From Micrasema longulum (Eukaryota > Arthropoda > Insecta > Trichoptera > Brachycentridae): 64,000 nt of DNA. The notes beneath the pieces were generated by a model. It was not told the DNA's origin. It saw only the letters and a program-made list of their open reading frames with translations, and ran no database searches. Location: the NCBI GenBank assembly GCA_022494885.1, contig JAGVSM010000826.1, positions 1-64,000 of the forward strand. Reading direction: 5' to 3'. Numbering within the stretch: position 1 is the stretch's first letter; each line of letters opens with the position of its first letter. Position numbers and translations under genes: made by a program. Of the stretch, positions 34,661 to 46,084 are shown piece by piece.

Positions 34661-35329
34661 ATATGCTTAATTTTATGAACTAATGATGTGCAATATGCAC
34701 CGTCGTGTGTGGACAGGGTGATATGGTAATAATGATGATAAATAATCAAAAATAAAAATGTTACGTAACTACAAAATTGTAAAGCGCCCTTTACGTGAAT
34801 TTTCCTCAAATATAAATAGTACAATTGTGTACAATTTTTTAAACATTTATTTAAAATTTTAATTTAAATCTACAAAATGATTTTGCCAACAATGCTCATA
34901 TGTCCAAAATGCACTGAATATTATTCTTCCTTTGAAGAAATATTATACATAATTGCTAAATCTATTATCAGCAATGAATTTAATACACGAACTAAGGGAT
35001 GTCGTAGACTCTTTGGATCAAGGGACAAAGGGGATTTTCTGTTTAAACACTGGTAAATATTGTCAAAACAATCCACGTTCAGTTGGAATTAGAATAGCCA
35101 TGTGGAGGTATGAATATATTTGCCTTCGGACAGAAACCCGAAACAAACATAACAAAAGGATTTATGTAGAAGTTTAGTCTGAAGGAAACGGTACGATGTT
35201 ATAACAGTTATTGCTGTACGAAATATTTTTATTTAAGTTTACGTGGAAAAAAAAACATAAAAATAAACACCTTAAAACAAAGATGGGTAATATTTTAGAG
35301 AAGAGAAATAAAAAAGTTACTGGGCTTAT
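34661..35329. other. Intronic spacer
   Basis: No gene was seen. AAAATTGTAAAGCGCCCTTT at about 34773 is shared with 5230. Confidence 0.35.
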
Positions 35330-35430
35330 CACTTATCGTTGGCAGATTAAAATGGCCACTTTACATACTGTATAATCCTCACCGTTCTGCGCATGTTTGT
35401 TCATCCATATTCCTTCAATTAAATTATTTG
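35330..35430 (-). mobile_element. Foldback MITE fragment, copy 4
   Basis: AAATGGCCACTTTACATACTG, ACCGTTCTGCGCATGTTTG and CATCCATATTCCTTCAAT are the central and left-arm consensus of the MITE. Confidence 0.5.
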
Positions 35431-35734
35431 TGAAGTTAACCTTTAAGTATTTGCGTAAAAAAAAACTATATCTGTATGTTGATTTGTATTTTCTTTAGTA
35501 TAGTATGATATTTAATGTTTGATAACTTTGTAAATATTCATAATATCTTTTTAAAAAATATTTTTAAGTAAATTATGACGGGGGCATAGAGGGAGACTAA
35601 GGTAGAGGAAAAGGGCGTATTTACTGAATGAAAGCTTTTTCTGTCCTCATTTTTAATTCCAATCACTAATAAAAAAAGGGTATGGAAAGTAATTCGTGAA
35701 AATAGCGTGTATGACATAGTCACTCGGGAATATA

Positions 35735-36290
35735 TAAAAGTTTATTTTATTTTATTATTTATTTTAATCAAGCGGCTACTACTGTGAAAGAGGAGGCAAA
35801 AAAATTAGAGCGATGACCGGGTATTAAAAGGGTTCTCTCGTTACTAGAACGAAGAAATAGTCCGTGTTGTGAAAGAGGTTGGATGAGCCCTCTCAGATAA
35901 ACAGGGGAAGTGGGATTATTTGGAAGATTGTGAAGAAGTGATATAATGTGAATGTTTTTTCCATGCCTGATACTGAGCCAGTAGTTGCGTGCGATACTCG
36001 GTTATGTGGTCAAATTCGCGAAGATCGAAGATATAACGAATACAAATATTCTGCAATCGTTCTAACTTGTCAAGTACTTCAGAGTTAGCATCTGGATAAC
36101 ATACATCCGCATAGTCTAGGAGTGGAAGAAGTAAGCTCTGGACTAATGTTTGCTTAACATTAATTGGCAAGAAATTCTGTAATCTAAGTGAGAGCAAACT
36201 GATATAAAGTCTAAACAGTTGTGGGTGAAGGTGGGTTTTCTCCCTGAAACATTTATTGATGCGGGTGAAATTCATCTCACTGAATTATTT
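35735..36290 (-). mobile_element. LINE ORF2 C-terminal fragment with A-rich tail
   Basis: The minus-strand frame from 36275 to 35916 contains LPINVKQTLVQSLLLPLLDY, ADVCYPDANSEVLDKLERLQ and NICIRYIFDLREFDHI. This is the post-catalytic LPxxxKxxLxxxLxxPxLxYxxxVY...LxxLQNxCIRYIF block of a LINE reverse transcriptase. It is open for 119 codons. The 3' side continues to an A-rich tail (TTTTATTTTATTATTTATT on plus) near 35740. The upstream part is missing. Confidence 0.7.
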
Positions 36291-36374
36291 CACCACTCTT
36301 CTAAATATTTATATTATTCTACAATTTTTGTTTATTTTAATTATTATAATTTTTCAAATAATTTGCAAGTTAAT

Positions 36375-36480
36375 GTTATGATTGTCCTGAAGAAGATACG
36401 TGTACGTCTTGATAGATATAAATATATATATATAAAAGTCAAAAATTGAGATATACAAATATTTACCGACATTCATAACA
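36375..36480 (+). repeat. Repeat family C with degraded hammerhead-like core
   Basis: GTCCTGAAGAAGATACGTGTA, CGTCTTGATAGATATA and AAAAGTCAAAAATTGAG correspond position by position to the minus-strand copy at 16945. CUGANGA is kept, while GAA has become GAT. Confidence 0.45.
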
Positions 36481-36593
36481 AACATATTGTTCTGTACCGT
36501 ATGTGAAAATTCCGCTGAAAATATCATAAAAACATACCTTTTAAATCAATTAAGTAATAATATACCAGGTTAAACCAAATCAAAACAGTTAAT

Positions 36594-36745
36594 GGAAAAT
36601 TATTCATTATGATAAAATAAATAAACAACTTTGTTTTTAACCACTAAATTATTATTTTTTCCACCTCACCGGTTTTAAAGCAAACAAGCTTCTTCGTCAA
36701 GGTTTACGTAACTAATTAATTATTTCCTATTTTATTTTTATCATG
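36594..36745 (-). repeat. Hammerhead-like repeat, family B, inverted partner
   Basis: It is the reverse complement of 37225-37390, with ACCTTGACGAAGAAGCTTG and GCTTTAAAACCGGTGAGG on the minus strand. Together the two copies form a large inverted repeat around a MITE. Confidence 0.55.
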
Positions 36746-36784
36746 TTTACAAAGTCCATAAATATGAAAGAAGTATAAAAATTG

Positions 36785-37125
36785 AAAAATTGTTTTCAGG
36801 CGTTGCCTAGTAGGTGATTTGGTTCAGCCGGATGAATCTCACCCACGGTAAAGGTTTCAGCTCTTTTGGTTCAAAAAAACATATGGAAGAGTCGGGAAAT
36901 GTGGATGTCCAAACATGGCAGAATGGGTAGCCATTATGTGTAAAGGCCACCCAAACAGCCATCAATGACAGGTCATAAGCCCTGTAAATGCCTAGACTTC
37001 CATATTCCCTTCTCAAAAAATTTTTTCCCTCTCTGTTGAAATAAATTTAAATATGAACAACTCCCTAGGGAGGAAATCCAGCCAGTCTGCAAGCATTTGG
37101 ACATAATCAAACATTGTTAAACAAT
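36785..37125 (+). mobile_element. Foldback MITE, copy 5
   Basis: It begins GGCGTTGCCTAGTAGGTGA, passes GTGGATGTCCAAACATGGCA and TCAATGACAGGTCATAAGCC, and ends CCCTCTCTGTTGAAATAAAT, then ACTCCCTAGGGAGGAAATCC. The right arm matches 50780-50965. Confidence 0.6.
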
Positions 37126-37224
37126 ATTTCTTTTAGTTCACTCCGGTCTAGCTTAAAAAATAATCACATTAAATGACCACCCTTTTAGGAAAAAAAAACT
37201 TGATATACTGGCTCCACGTGTAGT

Positions 37225-37390
37225 ATTTAGTTAACATGATAAAAATAAAATAGGAAACAACTCATTAGTTACATAAGCCTTGACGAAAAAGCTTGTTTGC
37301 TTTGAAACCGGTCGGTGGAAAAAATAAAAAATTAGTGGTTAAAAACAAAGTTGTTTTATTTATTTTACTATAATAAATTACCGCAAAGTT
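37225..37390 (+). repeat. Hammerhead-like repeat, family B, best copy
   Basis: GCCTTGACGAAAAAGC, loop TTGTTT, GCTTTGAAACCGGTCGGTGG. The core reads UUGACGA (first base differs from CUGANGA). A 5-bp stem AAAGC/GCUUU, then GAA, the self-complementary ACCGGT and C follow. The rest is AT-rich and shared with 31255 and 36594. Confidence 0.5.
37275..37322 (+). ncRNA. Hammerhead-ribozyme-like motif
   Basis: This is the core part of the preceding repeat. Helix II and GAA plus the palindromic hexamer ACCGGT and C are as expected for the minimal hammerheads of Penelope-like elements. C3 of the core is U here, which would probably abolish or reduce cleavage. Confidence 0.4.
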
Positions 37391-39076
37391 AGTGCTGTAA
37401 ATATAAATTTAAATTATTCATTAATTTATTCCCCAAAGACAAAAACTCTTATAACCGGTTAATTCATAATCATGGGTCATATCTCGAGGATATCTTAAAT
37501 AACTTAGTTAATATTTCTAAAAATATTTTGACGATTGTTGCACACCAAAAAACCTTTTAAAGATTTACATTAACAGGAAATCGCTACGCTTAAAAAACGT
37601 TAAACGAATACAAACTATTACCAAGAGGGGAATTTGTTTCTTGGTTTCTTTCAATGTTTTTCAAACAAACTTTCCGCCCTTTATTTTTTACTACCCTCGC
37701 CTTAACTTATTTTGCCAAGAAGAGGCAAAAAATACACGAAAGTTGTAATGTGAGAAGCTTGAAGCCAACGTATTAGACTTAAATAAAAACTATTTACTGT
37801 ATTTTGTTTTATTGTATATTACAGAAGTAAATATCAATTATGAGTATTTTGTAGTACTTTGATATTTCTTTAACAATAAATATTTTTAAAAATAAAAACA
37901 GAATTTTTAAAAACTGGAGAAAATCGCTTTGAACATTGTCATAATATCAAGACAAGAAAAATACCAGACACCCATTTGGAATAAATACAGCGTAGTAAAA
38001 ATATGCTTTATTTAAGGGAGAAAATAATTACAAAAAAGGCAAACAGAGTATGTAAAAAATAATATTAAAAAATAATATAAACTGAAACAAAAAGAATAGT
38101 AGAAAAGCGTATATTATGTTGAGGTGTGTATAATTATATCTCCTTTGGTTTTCATTGGAACATTGTGTCAAGAATCTATCAATATTTTGAACCTAAGCAA
38201 TAATTTTTTTACTTTAAAAAAAAAAAAATATTTGTTTATTTTTCAAAACATATATTATTTACATAAAAATATAATTACAAAAATACACTTTAGAAAAATA
38301 CATCTTAAAATTAAGCTATAACATGAATTGGAAAAAGTACAGACAAAGACTACAGCGTCTGAGCGTGGGCCACTAATAGCCATTAACGGGCCAATAACGG
38401 CACAAATCTGAAGTTGTCGTTTTTTAATTAAGTATGCAAATGTCACGGAATTAGTTAACGGCATAATTAAAAAAAAAATACCAACGTGACCGTAAGCAAA
38501 AACGACAATGGTGCATTATATTTTTTTTCTCAAATACAAGAAATAATAAAGATAATGATCACTATGCCATTGTTATTTATGAAAACATTCGAGTACAGAT
38601 GGCATAAATAAGCAAAATTTCAATTGAGCCTTCGTTTTTTAGAATAAATTTTAGTTTACTGGTAGCACGAGTTTATACTCATATGTCCCTGCTCTCCTGT
38701 AAAACGGGTTTTTTTAGTTGTGCCACTGTTTTTCCCGGTGTCCGATTTATTCAAATTATATTTGTCTTTGCATGGTTTTTATTACTGATTCCTAATTCCT
38801 AATTCCTAATTTCGTATCATCATTAATTAATGTTAATTTTAGGATTTTCATTTAAATCAAGGATTTAAAAAAAAAATATTTTAATGACAATGCGTAAAAA
38901 CAGCTAGCGTTTAAATGACTTGACGTTTTTTTGACACATTGATTTTCAAGGTGTAAATATAGCGCTATGTACTTCTTTTAGTTACGATCGTCTTTTTTAA
39001 AATCAGTAATGCATGAACAATCTGCCAGTCACAATAAATTGCTAAAAAAATATATCAGTTCACTTGACTGTTTCAG
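37391..39076. other. 3' part of OR intron 2, AT-rich
   Basis: No gene. Three tandem CCTAATT(C) units lie near 38791-38811. The bases just before exon 3 provide a normal pyrimidine tract. Confidence 0.35.
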
Positions 39077-39265
39077 TTGGATGCCTCATGCCAGTGACAG
39101 AAAAATTTCACGTGCTTCCCACGAATGTTAAGTACCCTTTCTTCGACGTTATGTTAACCCCAGCCTACCAAATAGTCTACCTTCTACAAATATACTCCAA
39201 GACTGCTGTGGTTCTTCTGGATGGCGTACTGGATACGATCATGCCTGCATTTATCGCGCAAGCTC
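39077..39265 (+). CDS. Odorant receptor, exon 3
   Basis: The exon completes valine 150 and encodes residues 151-212 plus the first base of codon 213. GCLMPVTEKFHVLPTNVKYP is the end of TM3 and the second extracellular loop. FFDVMLTPAYQIVYLLQIYS, with a proline-tyrosine and Y-x-x-Q pattern typical of insect odorant receptors, leads into TM4 (about 175-205). It ends DTIMPAFIAQA. Acceptor GACTGTTTCAG, donor GTAAGA. Translation through the donor hits a stop soon after, supporting splicing. Frame is continuous with exons 2 and 4. Confidence 0.85.
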
Positions 39266-39464
39266 GTAAGAAAACAATATTTTTGTATGTAAAACACGTG
39301 AGAAATAAAACACCATACAACAGAACCATTATTGTGTAAAATATAATTAAAACGTTAATATTTTAAAATGTTGCATGTACATGAATAAAAAAAAACCCAC
39401 AGAGGGTTGATTGAAACAATTGTAGCTGCTTTTGAAAAAATAAATAAATTTCATTTTTTTCTCA

Positions 39465-39670
39465 TAATGGAGTTCCCGCACGCGTCGGACAGCTCCTTAA
39501 GCTGGACACTGCTTGTATCAGCGAAACAACGCGTAATGATTGTTTACTTTTGCTGTCACCAGAGTGCGTTTGTTGAGGGGTGTGGATTGGTGGGCAGTGT
39601 TTTCCTGCTCGCGAATCAAAGCGCTCTGCAGTTGCAAACCGCGCAAAATTTTGTTAGAATATTTTTGTTG
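39465..39670. other. Island of higher GC in the intron
   Basis: Between AT-rich flanks, this block holds words such as CCCGCACGCGTCGGACAGC and GCTCGCGAATCAAAGCGC. One frame is open (39407-39676, 89 codons), but the protein is not recognised. It could be a foreign insertion or an unlisted repeat. Confidence 0.35.
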
Positions 39671-41004
39671 GTATAAATAACAATATTGCCTTACAACGGT
39701 ATTTAATATAATTATTTCTTGTTTACAGGTAAGTGATTAATTATATTTAAAAATAGATTTAATTGGTTATTCCACATTTTTTCATTAAAAATATTTTATT
39801 CTCTTAAATCTAACGGCATCTAAGACCGGAGAGTTTTATTATTCACAGTTCGTTTATTCTCTTGTCAGATTGCTTTACTTTTTTTACAGATGATATAACA
39901 TTATGGTAAAACCAGCAGCACTGCGACTAAATAAAGCTCAAGACAGTGTAAAAATTTAAATAGTCATGGAAATTTTTTTGCAGAAGAAACCTTCCCTGCA
40001 GAGTACATCTGTAATCTATGGTGTGCCTAAAAGCACTCAGATTAATCATTTAATTTTCCGTCTTTATTTGAAGAACTATCATTATTTTTTATTTTATTGT
40101 TTCTAGTAGATAAAACCTATTTTGTACCCCTTAGAATAAACAAAATGTGAACTGTCCGAAAAGAAGGGATAGCTTTTCAATTTATTATAACTAAACTTTA
40201 ATATGAAGCTAAATATATAACAGTTACTAAGTGTAAATTTTTATTCCATTTCTGTCAAAACATAATAATGAATATCCTGAATTTTTGAATGAACCGATTT
40301 GTGTTGAAAATTAATTTGCCTTTTTTTTAATTTCCAAAAAACCTTATGTGTCTAGTATTGGGCGTCGTGTCCCTAATCATAAAATATCTTACAATTTAAA
40401 TTGAAAAATGACCCTAAAATAAAACTAAGACAAATAATTTTCCATTTAATCATCAAATGCTATAGTAAATAATACCGAAATAAAAATGTAAGAGATCGCA
40501 TAAAAGATAATGATGAGGAAATTGTAGTTACTAGTACTAAAAACTTCAGTAAAAATTCAGTTAAAAAGTTTAATAAAATTCTAGAATCCGTGTAATCATG
40601 ATCATGATATTTTCTTATTTTTCTTATACGCTTTCCTCATTTAGTTCTTTATTCTCGGCACTAAAATTGTTTTACTCGTTTTTTATTCGCATTTTATTCC
40701 TATTATCACGTTACGGGCGTAATATATTATTAAGTTTTTTTTGGTTCATTTTATAAGATTTTTTGTCAGTCTTTGGTTATACTTTGAATGGGTATTCATT
40801 TTTACTATTCAGTCGATCGTATTCTAGTTCATTAGTCGAACAAATAAAATAAAATATATAGTCGTATGTAAGATACGCATATTCAAGTTAAATTTCACTC
40901 TATCGTATTCACTACGGCATTGCAAAATGCTATCAAAAAAGAATAACTCCGAAAACAACATATAAATATTATGGATACCTAGTTCGAATGAGATCAAGAG
41001 CTTT
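39671..41004. other. Intronic spacer, nothing recognised
   Basis: AT-rich, with no coding or repeat signal that I could support. Confidence 0.35.
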
Positions 41005-41125
41005 TTTGAGAATGAAATATGGAAGTATGAGCATTTACAGTGTTTGTGACCTGTCATTGACTGATTTGGTAAATAACTTTACACGCTTTGTAACACGTTT
41101 TATGGTTCCAATTTGCAATATTCCA
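41005..41125 (-). mobile_element. Foldback MITE fragment, copy 6
   Basis: GAATGAAATATGGAAGTATGA, GTTTGTGACCTGTCATTGAC and TTTACACGCTTTGTAACA follow the left-arm consensus; the right arm is missing. Confidence 0.5.
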
Positions 41126-41218
41126 TTTTTTATTTGATTTAATTTTACTGGGAAAAAAAGGAAATGAAATAAATAAAAAAGTTGTGACCGACCGAAGTTT
41201 CTGCTAAAAATATTCAAA

Positions 41219-41260
41219 AATTTTGGCAAGGCCAAAACCTGTAGTCGGGATGTGTCGAAT
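41219..41260 (+). repeat. Short repeat shared with 58290-58330
   Basis: GGCCAAAACCTGTAGTCGGGA resembles ATCCCAAAACCAGTAGTTGGGA near exon 5. It may be a further degraded hammerhead-like terminal motif. Confidence 0.3.
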
Positions 41261-41944
41261 TACGTTCGGCTGTTCTCGGGTGCATCTTATGGCTCGTGAC
41301 TCGACGGCGTGACCTGTGAACTTCAGTTTGTATTGGCTTTCGACTGGTGAATATTGTTAGTTATTAGATAAATTTTATGTCATTTATTTCATTGAATGTT
41401 TAATAAATTACTTATTTCAATAAACTTATAAACGGAATTCACTTATTATAAATGACATAATCATATTTTAAAAAGGCAAATTAATCATACACTGATAAAC
41501 ATTTCACACATAGAGACTTGAAGCGAGCGATGTTGGAGATTAGTCTTATAGACACGGTTTGACATGAGATTATAAGAACCAAAACACGAGTGTTGGACTT
41601 TAATAAATGAGTTTCAACGTTGAAATGATGTTGGGATGATCATTTTTCAGAATCCTGTGTAACTCGTTAGTTCGGACCAGGCTTGAAAGTGCTTCGGTGA
41701 TATGCAGCCTACACGAGGCGAGATATTCCCTCATGTTGAGAGGGCTCAGAAAAAAATCTGAGGTATCTCTATATGAGGGATTATGGTAGTTATCCGTGGC
41801 TTTATCCCCCGGATTTCTTTTGAGCATGCTTGGGACCAACGTAAATAAATAGTTGAGCATGCTAGAAGGGATGGTTTTGCACTGACCCATTTTTTCAGAC
41901 TCGTAACAGGTTTCATCGAGATTTCAGCCATTTTAGAGAGTATC
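41261..41944. other. Intronic spacer with unclassified open frames
   Basis: Two overlapping minus-strand frames (41600-41890, 41746-41946) show no confident domain. A transposon remnant is possible but unproven. Confidence 0.3.
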
Positions 41945-42066
41945 AATTTTTATGATCGTGATGGTTATCTCCCGACTTCCAGAACCAACCTGCCACTGGA
42001 TTTGCCGATTGTAAAAGCAGTCAGGCAGCTGAACATTATCATTTTGGAGATCGACATCTTTTACAT
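41945..42066 (+). mobile_element. LINE C-terminal remnant (same family as 1-435)
   Basis: The plus strand reads YLPTSRTNLPLDLPIVKAVR and QLNIIILEIDIF. The minus-strand piece at 59628-59800 reads YLPTFKNNLPLVMFKGRAVR and QLNMISSEI. They are the extreme C terminus of one LINE family. It ends where the hAT-like MITE begins. Confidence 0.55.
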
Positions 42067-42073
42067 CAGTAAA

Positions 42074-42360
42074 ACAGGTGGTTTAGTCCTAAATAAAAAA
42101 GTACCGGAGCACACCACCACATGGCAAAGTAGGATGAAAGTGAAAGGGGGAGGGGGGAACACATGTTTAGATTTTTGACAGTTATCGGTAATAAATACGT
42201 TTGTTGTTATTTAAAATCGTTTGAAGAGACTTAGGTAGATATTTTTTTGAAACGTAATATTTGTTCCTGACCAGAGCCGGAGCGCCGCTTCGCTCAGATA
42301 AAAAAAAGTGCCGGAGCGCCGCGCGCCGCTTCGGTGCGCTCCGGCCCGACTACACCACTG
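42074..42360. mobile_element. hAT-like MITE
   Basis: The left end CAGGTGGTTTAGTCCTAAAT leads to GTACCGGAGCAC. The right end, reversed, reads CAGTGGTGTAGTCGGGCCGGAGCGCAC. CAGTGGTGTAGTC is a typical hAT-type terminal repeat. The inside has a GC-rich right half (GCCGGAGCGCCGC twice) and no transposase. Flanking 8-bp duplications are not convincing. Confidence 0.5.
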
Positions 42361-42589
42361 AGTATATCTATGGTTAAGAGGCAAATACTCTTGCTATTAG
42401 AGAGAGTATTATTTCTTAATAATGTCGAAATTTATTAATTAACGAACACTGTTCATGTTAACAATTTATAGGTTTTGAATATAACAATTAAAGAATAGTT
42501 AAAAACCTATTTAAAAAAGAAAAGAAGCATTGACAAACATATGGGACATCAAGAAGGAGTCTAGACTATTTATTCAGTGCTCGTTTAAA

Positions 42590-43400
42590 TCGTTGTAAAC
42601 TAAAACTAAAAAAATCCAGATCTTGTCTCGAGTTAACAATACGACAGAGACAGGTCATTGGAGAATTAAAGCCATAGTTTGTTCTATGCTGATCGATGAA
42701 CAGTACTTCATTGTTTCTGAACCTACGAGTCGGAATATTAAATTTAACTTATTCCAGTAATGATAGAACATCGATTATACCATTTAGTATCTCGAACATA
42801 TATATGGAATTAATATTAGTTTTACGTTTTTGTACACTAGAAATATTTAATATTGACTCTATATCAGCATAAGAATAATAACCTTTCTCTAGTCCAAGCC
42901 TCTACGCTACTTTTTGAAACAAGCGATGTTGGACTGATTCAATGTGATTTATGCGATGGGCATAGAATGGAGACCAGACCACGGAGGCATATTCTCGAAG
43001 AGGGTGACAGTTGAGCAAAAAATAGTTTTGATTGTACGAACATGAGTAAAATCAGAGGATATTCTTTTAATGAAGCCAAGTAATTTCCAAGATTTATTTA
43101 CTGTATTATCTATATGCTCATTTTATTTCAGTTTAAAGTCCAAAACAATTCCTAAATCTCTGATGGACTTAACTACATCCATTTCGGAGTTTTCTATAAG
43201 GTATTCGAAGGAAATCGGTTGTTTTGTTGTATGAAATGACATTATTTTGCATTTTTTAATATTTAGTTCTAATTTATTGACTTTACACCATTGCGCATTG
43301 GTTAAAAGAGTGAATGTCTGATTGAAGAAGAAAACAGTCTTTTAAAGTTTGAATTATTTTGAGAATTTTGTTGTCGTCCGCGAAGAGCCAAAAGTGAGAG
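42590..43400 (-). mobile_element. Degraded LINE reverse-transcriptase fragment
   Basis: On the minus strand, near 43400, the sequence reads LFADDNKILKIIQTLK, carrying the FADD catalytic motif C. Then come LQSDIHSFNQCAM (motif D area), TKYYKMQNNVISYNK, a K(S)IRDLGIVLD-like block at about 43160, and downstream tail sequence to 42590. Several stops and a frameshift break it. A short related piece lies at 13900-14060. Confidence 0.6.
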
Positions 43401-43639
43401 TTAGAGAATTTTTGTGAATAGATTTATTTTTATTGATTTAGAGTTAAAGAATGATTTCATTTATTTATTTAAGATTTTAATAACTATTGCTGAAAAATTC
43501 GTGGCTTGATATGTTGTCACAATATAACGCCTTAAATATTTTGTTATTTGTAATATTATTTTGGTAAAATAAATTTATTTGAATATTTGAAAAATCCTCG
43601 GTGGTTGAGCCGATAATTTGTTTCAATGTATTTTAGCCA

Positions 43640-43995
43640 GAAGAATCGCATGTTTGTAGATACTGGCTAATTTTGATTTGTGAGGTTGCCACGCCTGACG
43701 GGACATTTTGTTGGTTGGCAACACTGCTCGTCCTCCGCGCCTCTCTTCGCTTTTTCAACGAGTTATGTTCGCACGATTTTCTAATTGTTGAAAAGTATTT
43801 TTCGCTTTTTCGCCGTAAAAGTTAATATAACGCCGCAAACATTTTATCATCCATCGCCATTAATCATCATCCGCCGCGCCGCCTCCAGACTCCAGACAAT
43901 TGTGTGCATGCAGTTTTCCTGAACACCAGTTTCCCCGTTAGCGCGTGAGCTGATCGCCGACAAGGAAGAATACTAAACACCAGGTTAGTCAGTGT
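43640..43995 (+). promoter_or_regulatory. GC-richer island with a splice-donor-like end
   Basis: It stands out in base composition (CGCCGCAAAC, CCGCCGCGCCGCCTCCAGAC). It starts with a small hairpin (GTTGCCA...TGGCAAC). It ends with AACACCAGGTTAGT, which fits a donor (CAG, then GTTAGT). It might be the promoter and first exon of a nested transcript or a retroelement 5' end. No coding frame supports a product. Confidence 0.3.
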
Positions 43996-44129
43996 TTTTA
44001 CATATTGATTTTCTCTGGTTTGAGTACATTTTAAAAGATTGTTGGCTGCATAATCCACTAGCTCACATTGGCAGTTTTGGAGAAAATAATTTGATTGTCC
44101 GACATAAAAAATATATTTAAATCGCAAAA

Positions 44130-44310
44130 GGAGAATTCTTTTGTTGATATTTCTTGATAAAACTCCATAGTTAATGATTTTGATAAATTATAAATAAAGA
44201 TATCAATGAAACTTCATGGTTTAGTTTTAATTTATTATTATTTTGACCAACAAGTGCTTTCGCCTAATTAGACATCTTTAAGACTAGTGAATTGTTTACA
44301 ACGGGGAACC
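44130..44310 (-). repeat. Family D terminal repeat, inverted copy
   Basis: It is the reverse complement of 45670-45840: TATGGAGTTTTATCAAGAAA on the far side and CCAACAAGTGCTTTCGCC on plus. The hammerhead-like core reads TTAAAGATG...GGCGAAAGCACTTG on minus and is degraded. Confidence 0.5.
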
Positions 44311-44494
44311 ATTGATAAATTAGAATCATTAGAAAATAATAGAATTAAACTTAATGCAGTAATAATTAACCAGCAATCGGAATTATCGAACTCTCCTTTA
44401 CTTGAACCATTAATTTAATACATAACTACGCTCTGTTTGATTTAATTATTTACAACAAAAATAATATAATTAACATAAACTTGACCATCAAAAT

Positions 44495-45262
44495 GTATTT
44501 ATTTATTTATTCACACTTTTTATCAAAATACAATTCCATCTTCACTTTGCCCAGCTAACAAGGGTACATACCCCGTTCCAAGCTAGGTAATTACATTTTA
44601 ATATATTATAATAGTTAACAAATTAATATAGAGTACAGACAAACAAAATATAAACTTATTCGGATACACATTTTGATTCATATACATACAGGCATACACA
44701 TATATACACACATATATATAAATATACACATATATACACATGTACATACACACATACGTACATACACCCATGCGCATACACAGACATACATTCATAAAAA
44801 CATAGACAATTTATTTATGCGGAACTTCATGGTTGTCATCTATAAATATATATTTTTTTAAATTATTCCTTATTTTTTATATTTTATTTTTGACATCCAG
44901 TAAGGTTCTTCAATCCGTGGCATGCATCAACTTTTCTGACTCCCTACGACCAATGTCATGAAAGAGCGAGGTCAACACCTTCCGTAACTTGACAACACTC
45001 CCGTCTTTCCACGATTCTGGCTAAAAGGTTATGGACCTTTTTGCCTACGTTATAGTGTTGTCTCGATGCCAGAACAGTGTTGACTCCTTCACTTAGTATC
45101 AGATTCCTATTAGAGTATCTTGTATTATGGTTGTGGTTGACGCTTGGGTAAATGTCTCTCTTTATGTGTGTAACCACTACCGTTCTCAATATATACTGTT
45201 GAATAATATTCAGTACTCTGAATTCTTTGAAGAGCAAGTCACTTGGATAGCGAAATGTTTTT
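44495..45262 (-). mobile_element. LINE 3' end, family 1, copy 2
   Basis: Tail, CAGCTGGGCAAAGTGAA word, CA/TA microsatellite (about 44680-44790) and ORF2 end. The minus-strand frame 45237 to 44956 has LFKEFRVLNIIQQYILRTVV, then NRNLILSEGVNTVLASRQHY, as in the plus copy at 54700. It is truncated upstream near 45262. Confidence 0.7.
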
Positions 45263-45669
45263 TTTTAAATGACTTGGATTAAAGATTTTTGTGCAATTGC
45301 TACAGGTTCAAGGGCGGTTTTTTTTTTGTATTACTTCTTTTCATAAACATATGTTTTATCTAGGTATGTATCTCGAAATATTTCGTCATTCATCTATAGT
45401 TATGTAAACTTCCCTGTCAAAAAATCAAAGTATTGTGCTAACTTTATCTGTTAAAATGAGTATTTCCTACTTTGTTGTATTTCGCCATGTGTTCTTTTCC
45501 CACCTTTTTAATAATAAATGCTCAATCCCAATTTTGGTCCAAAAACTCCCAAAAATAAACTGTTTAGCAAAGTAGTTGTAAATATTTATGTTTTCCGTCC
45601 TCTGTTTAAATACTTATTTGATCTTCTTATCTCCAAAATATGTTAAGAATAGTATAAAATCTGTTAACG

Positions 45670-45840
45670 TTGTAAACAATTTACCAGTTTTGAAGATGCC
45701 TACTTAAGCGAAAGCGCTCGTTGGTCAAAATAATAAAAAAGTAAAACCAAACCAAGAAGTTGAATCGATAACTTTATTTTTAATTTTATCAAAATCATTA
45801 ACCATGGAGTTTTATCAAGAAAAATCATTGAAAACATCAC
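45670..45840 (+). repeat. Family D terminal repeat, copy with hammerhead-like core
   Basis: ACCAGTTTTGAAGATGCC, TACTTAAGCGAAAGCGCTCG and TTGGTCAAA. GAA is followed by the self-complementary AGCGCT and C. ACCA and TGGT can pair as stem I. The first core base is U and stem II is weak. The body continues as at 46085. Confidence 0.5.
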
Positions 45841-46084
45841 TACTTATAGTACTGAAAAATTTTTACGGTATAAATGCTGATTGAGAGATTAATGCCTCCA
45901 AAAATCTTGTTCTCTTTCATAAATTTGAGTCAACAAAAACAGGAGTGTTTTAATTTTATAAATTTACAGTCTCACATCATTTAGATGTTAGAATGAGGTT
46001 ACATGCAATATTTGATCTGCGGTGCTATTCTGTAAGTTCAATTCTAATGATTTCTTATGATTCTAATTTATATAATTTTTTCCT

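Larger units (their letters stand above)
23727..39076 (+). other. OR intron 2 (15.3 kb)
   Basis: Donor GTAAGT, acceptor GACTGTTTCAG. It is filled with LINE fragments (including one LINE inside another at 28200-30290), SINE heads, a terminal-inverted-repeat element, foldback MITEs and hammerhead-like repeats. Confidence 0.7.

Noticed and set aside
38791..38811. CCTAATT(C) tandem as telomere-like TTAGG repeat
   Set aside because: Only three units with a 7-base period; the insect telomere unit is 5 bases.
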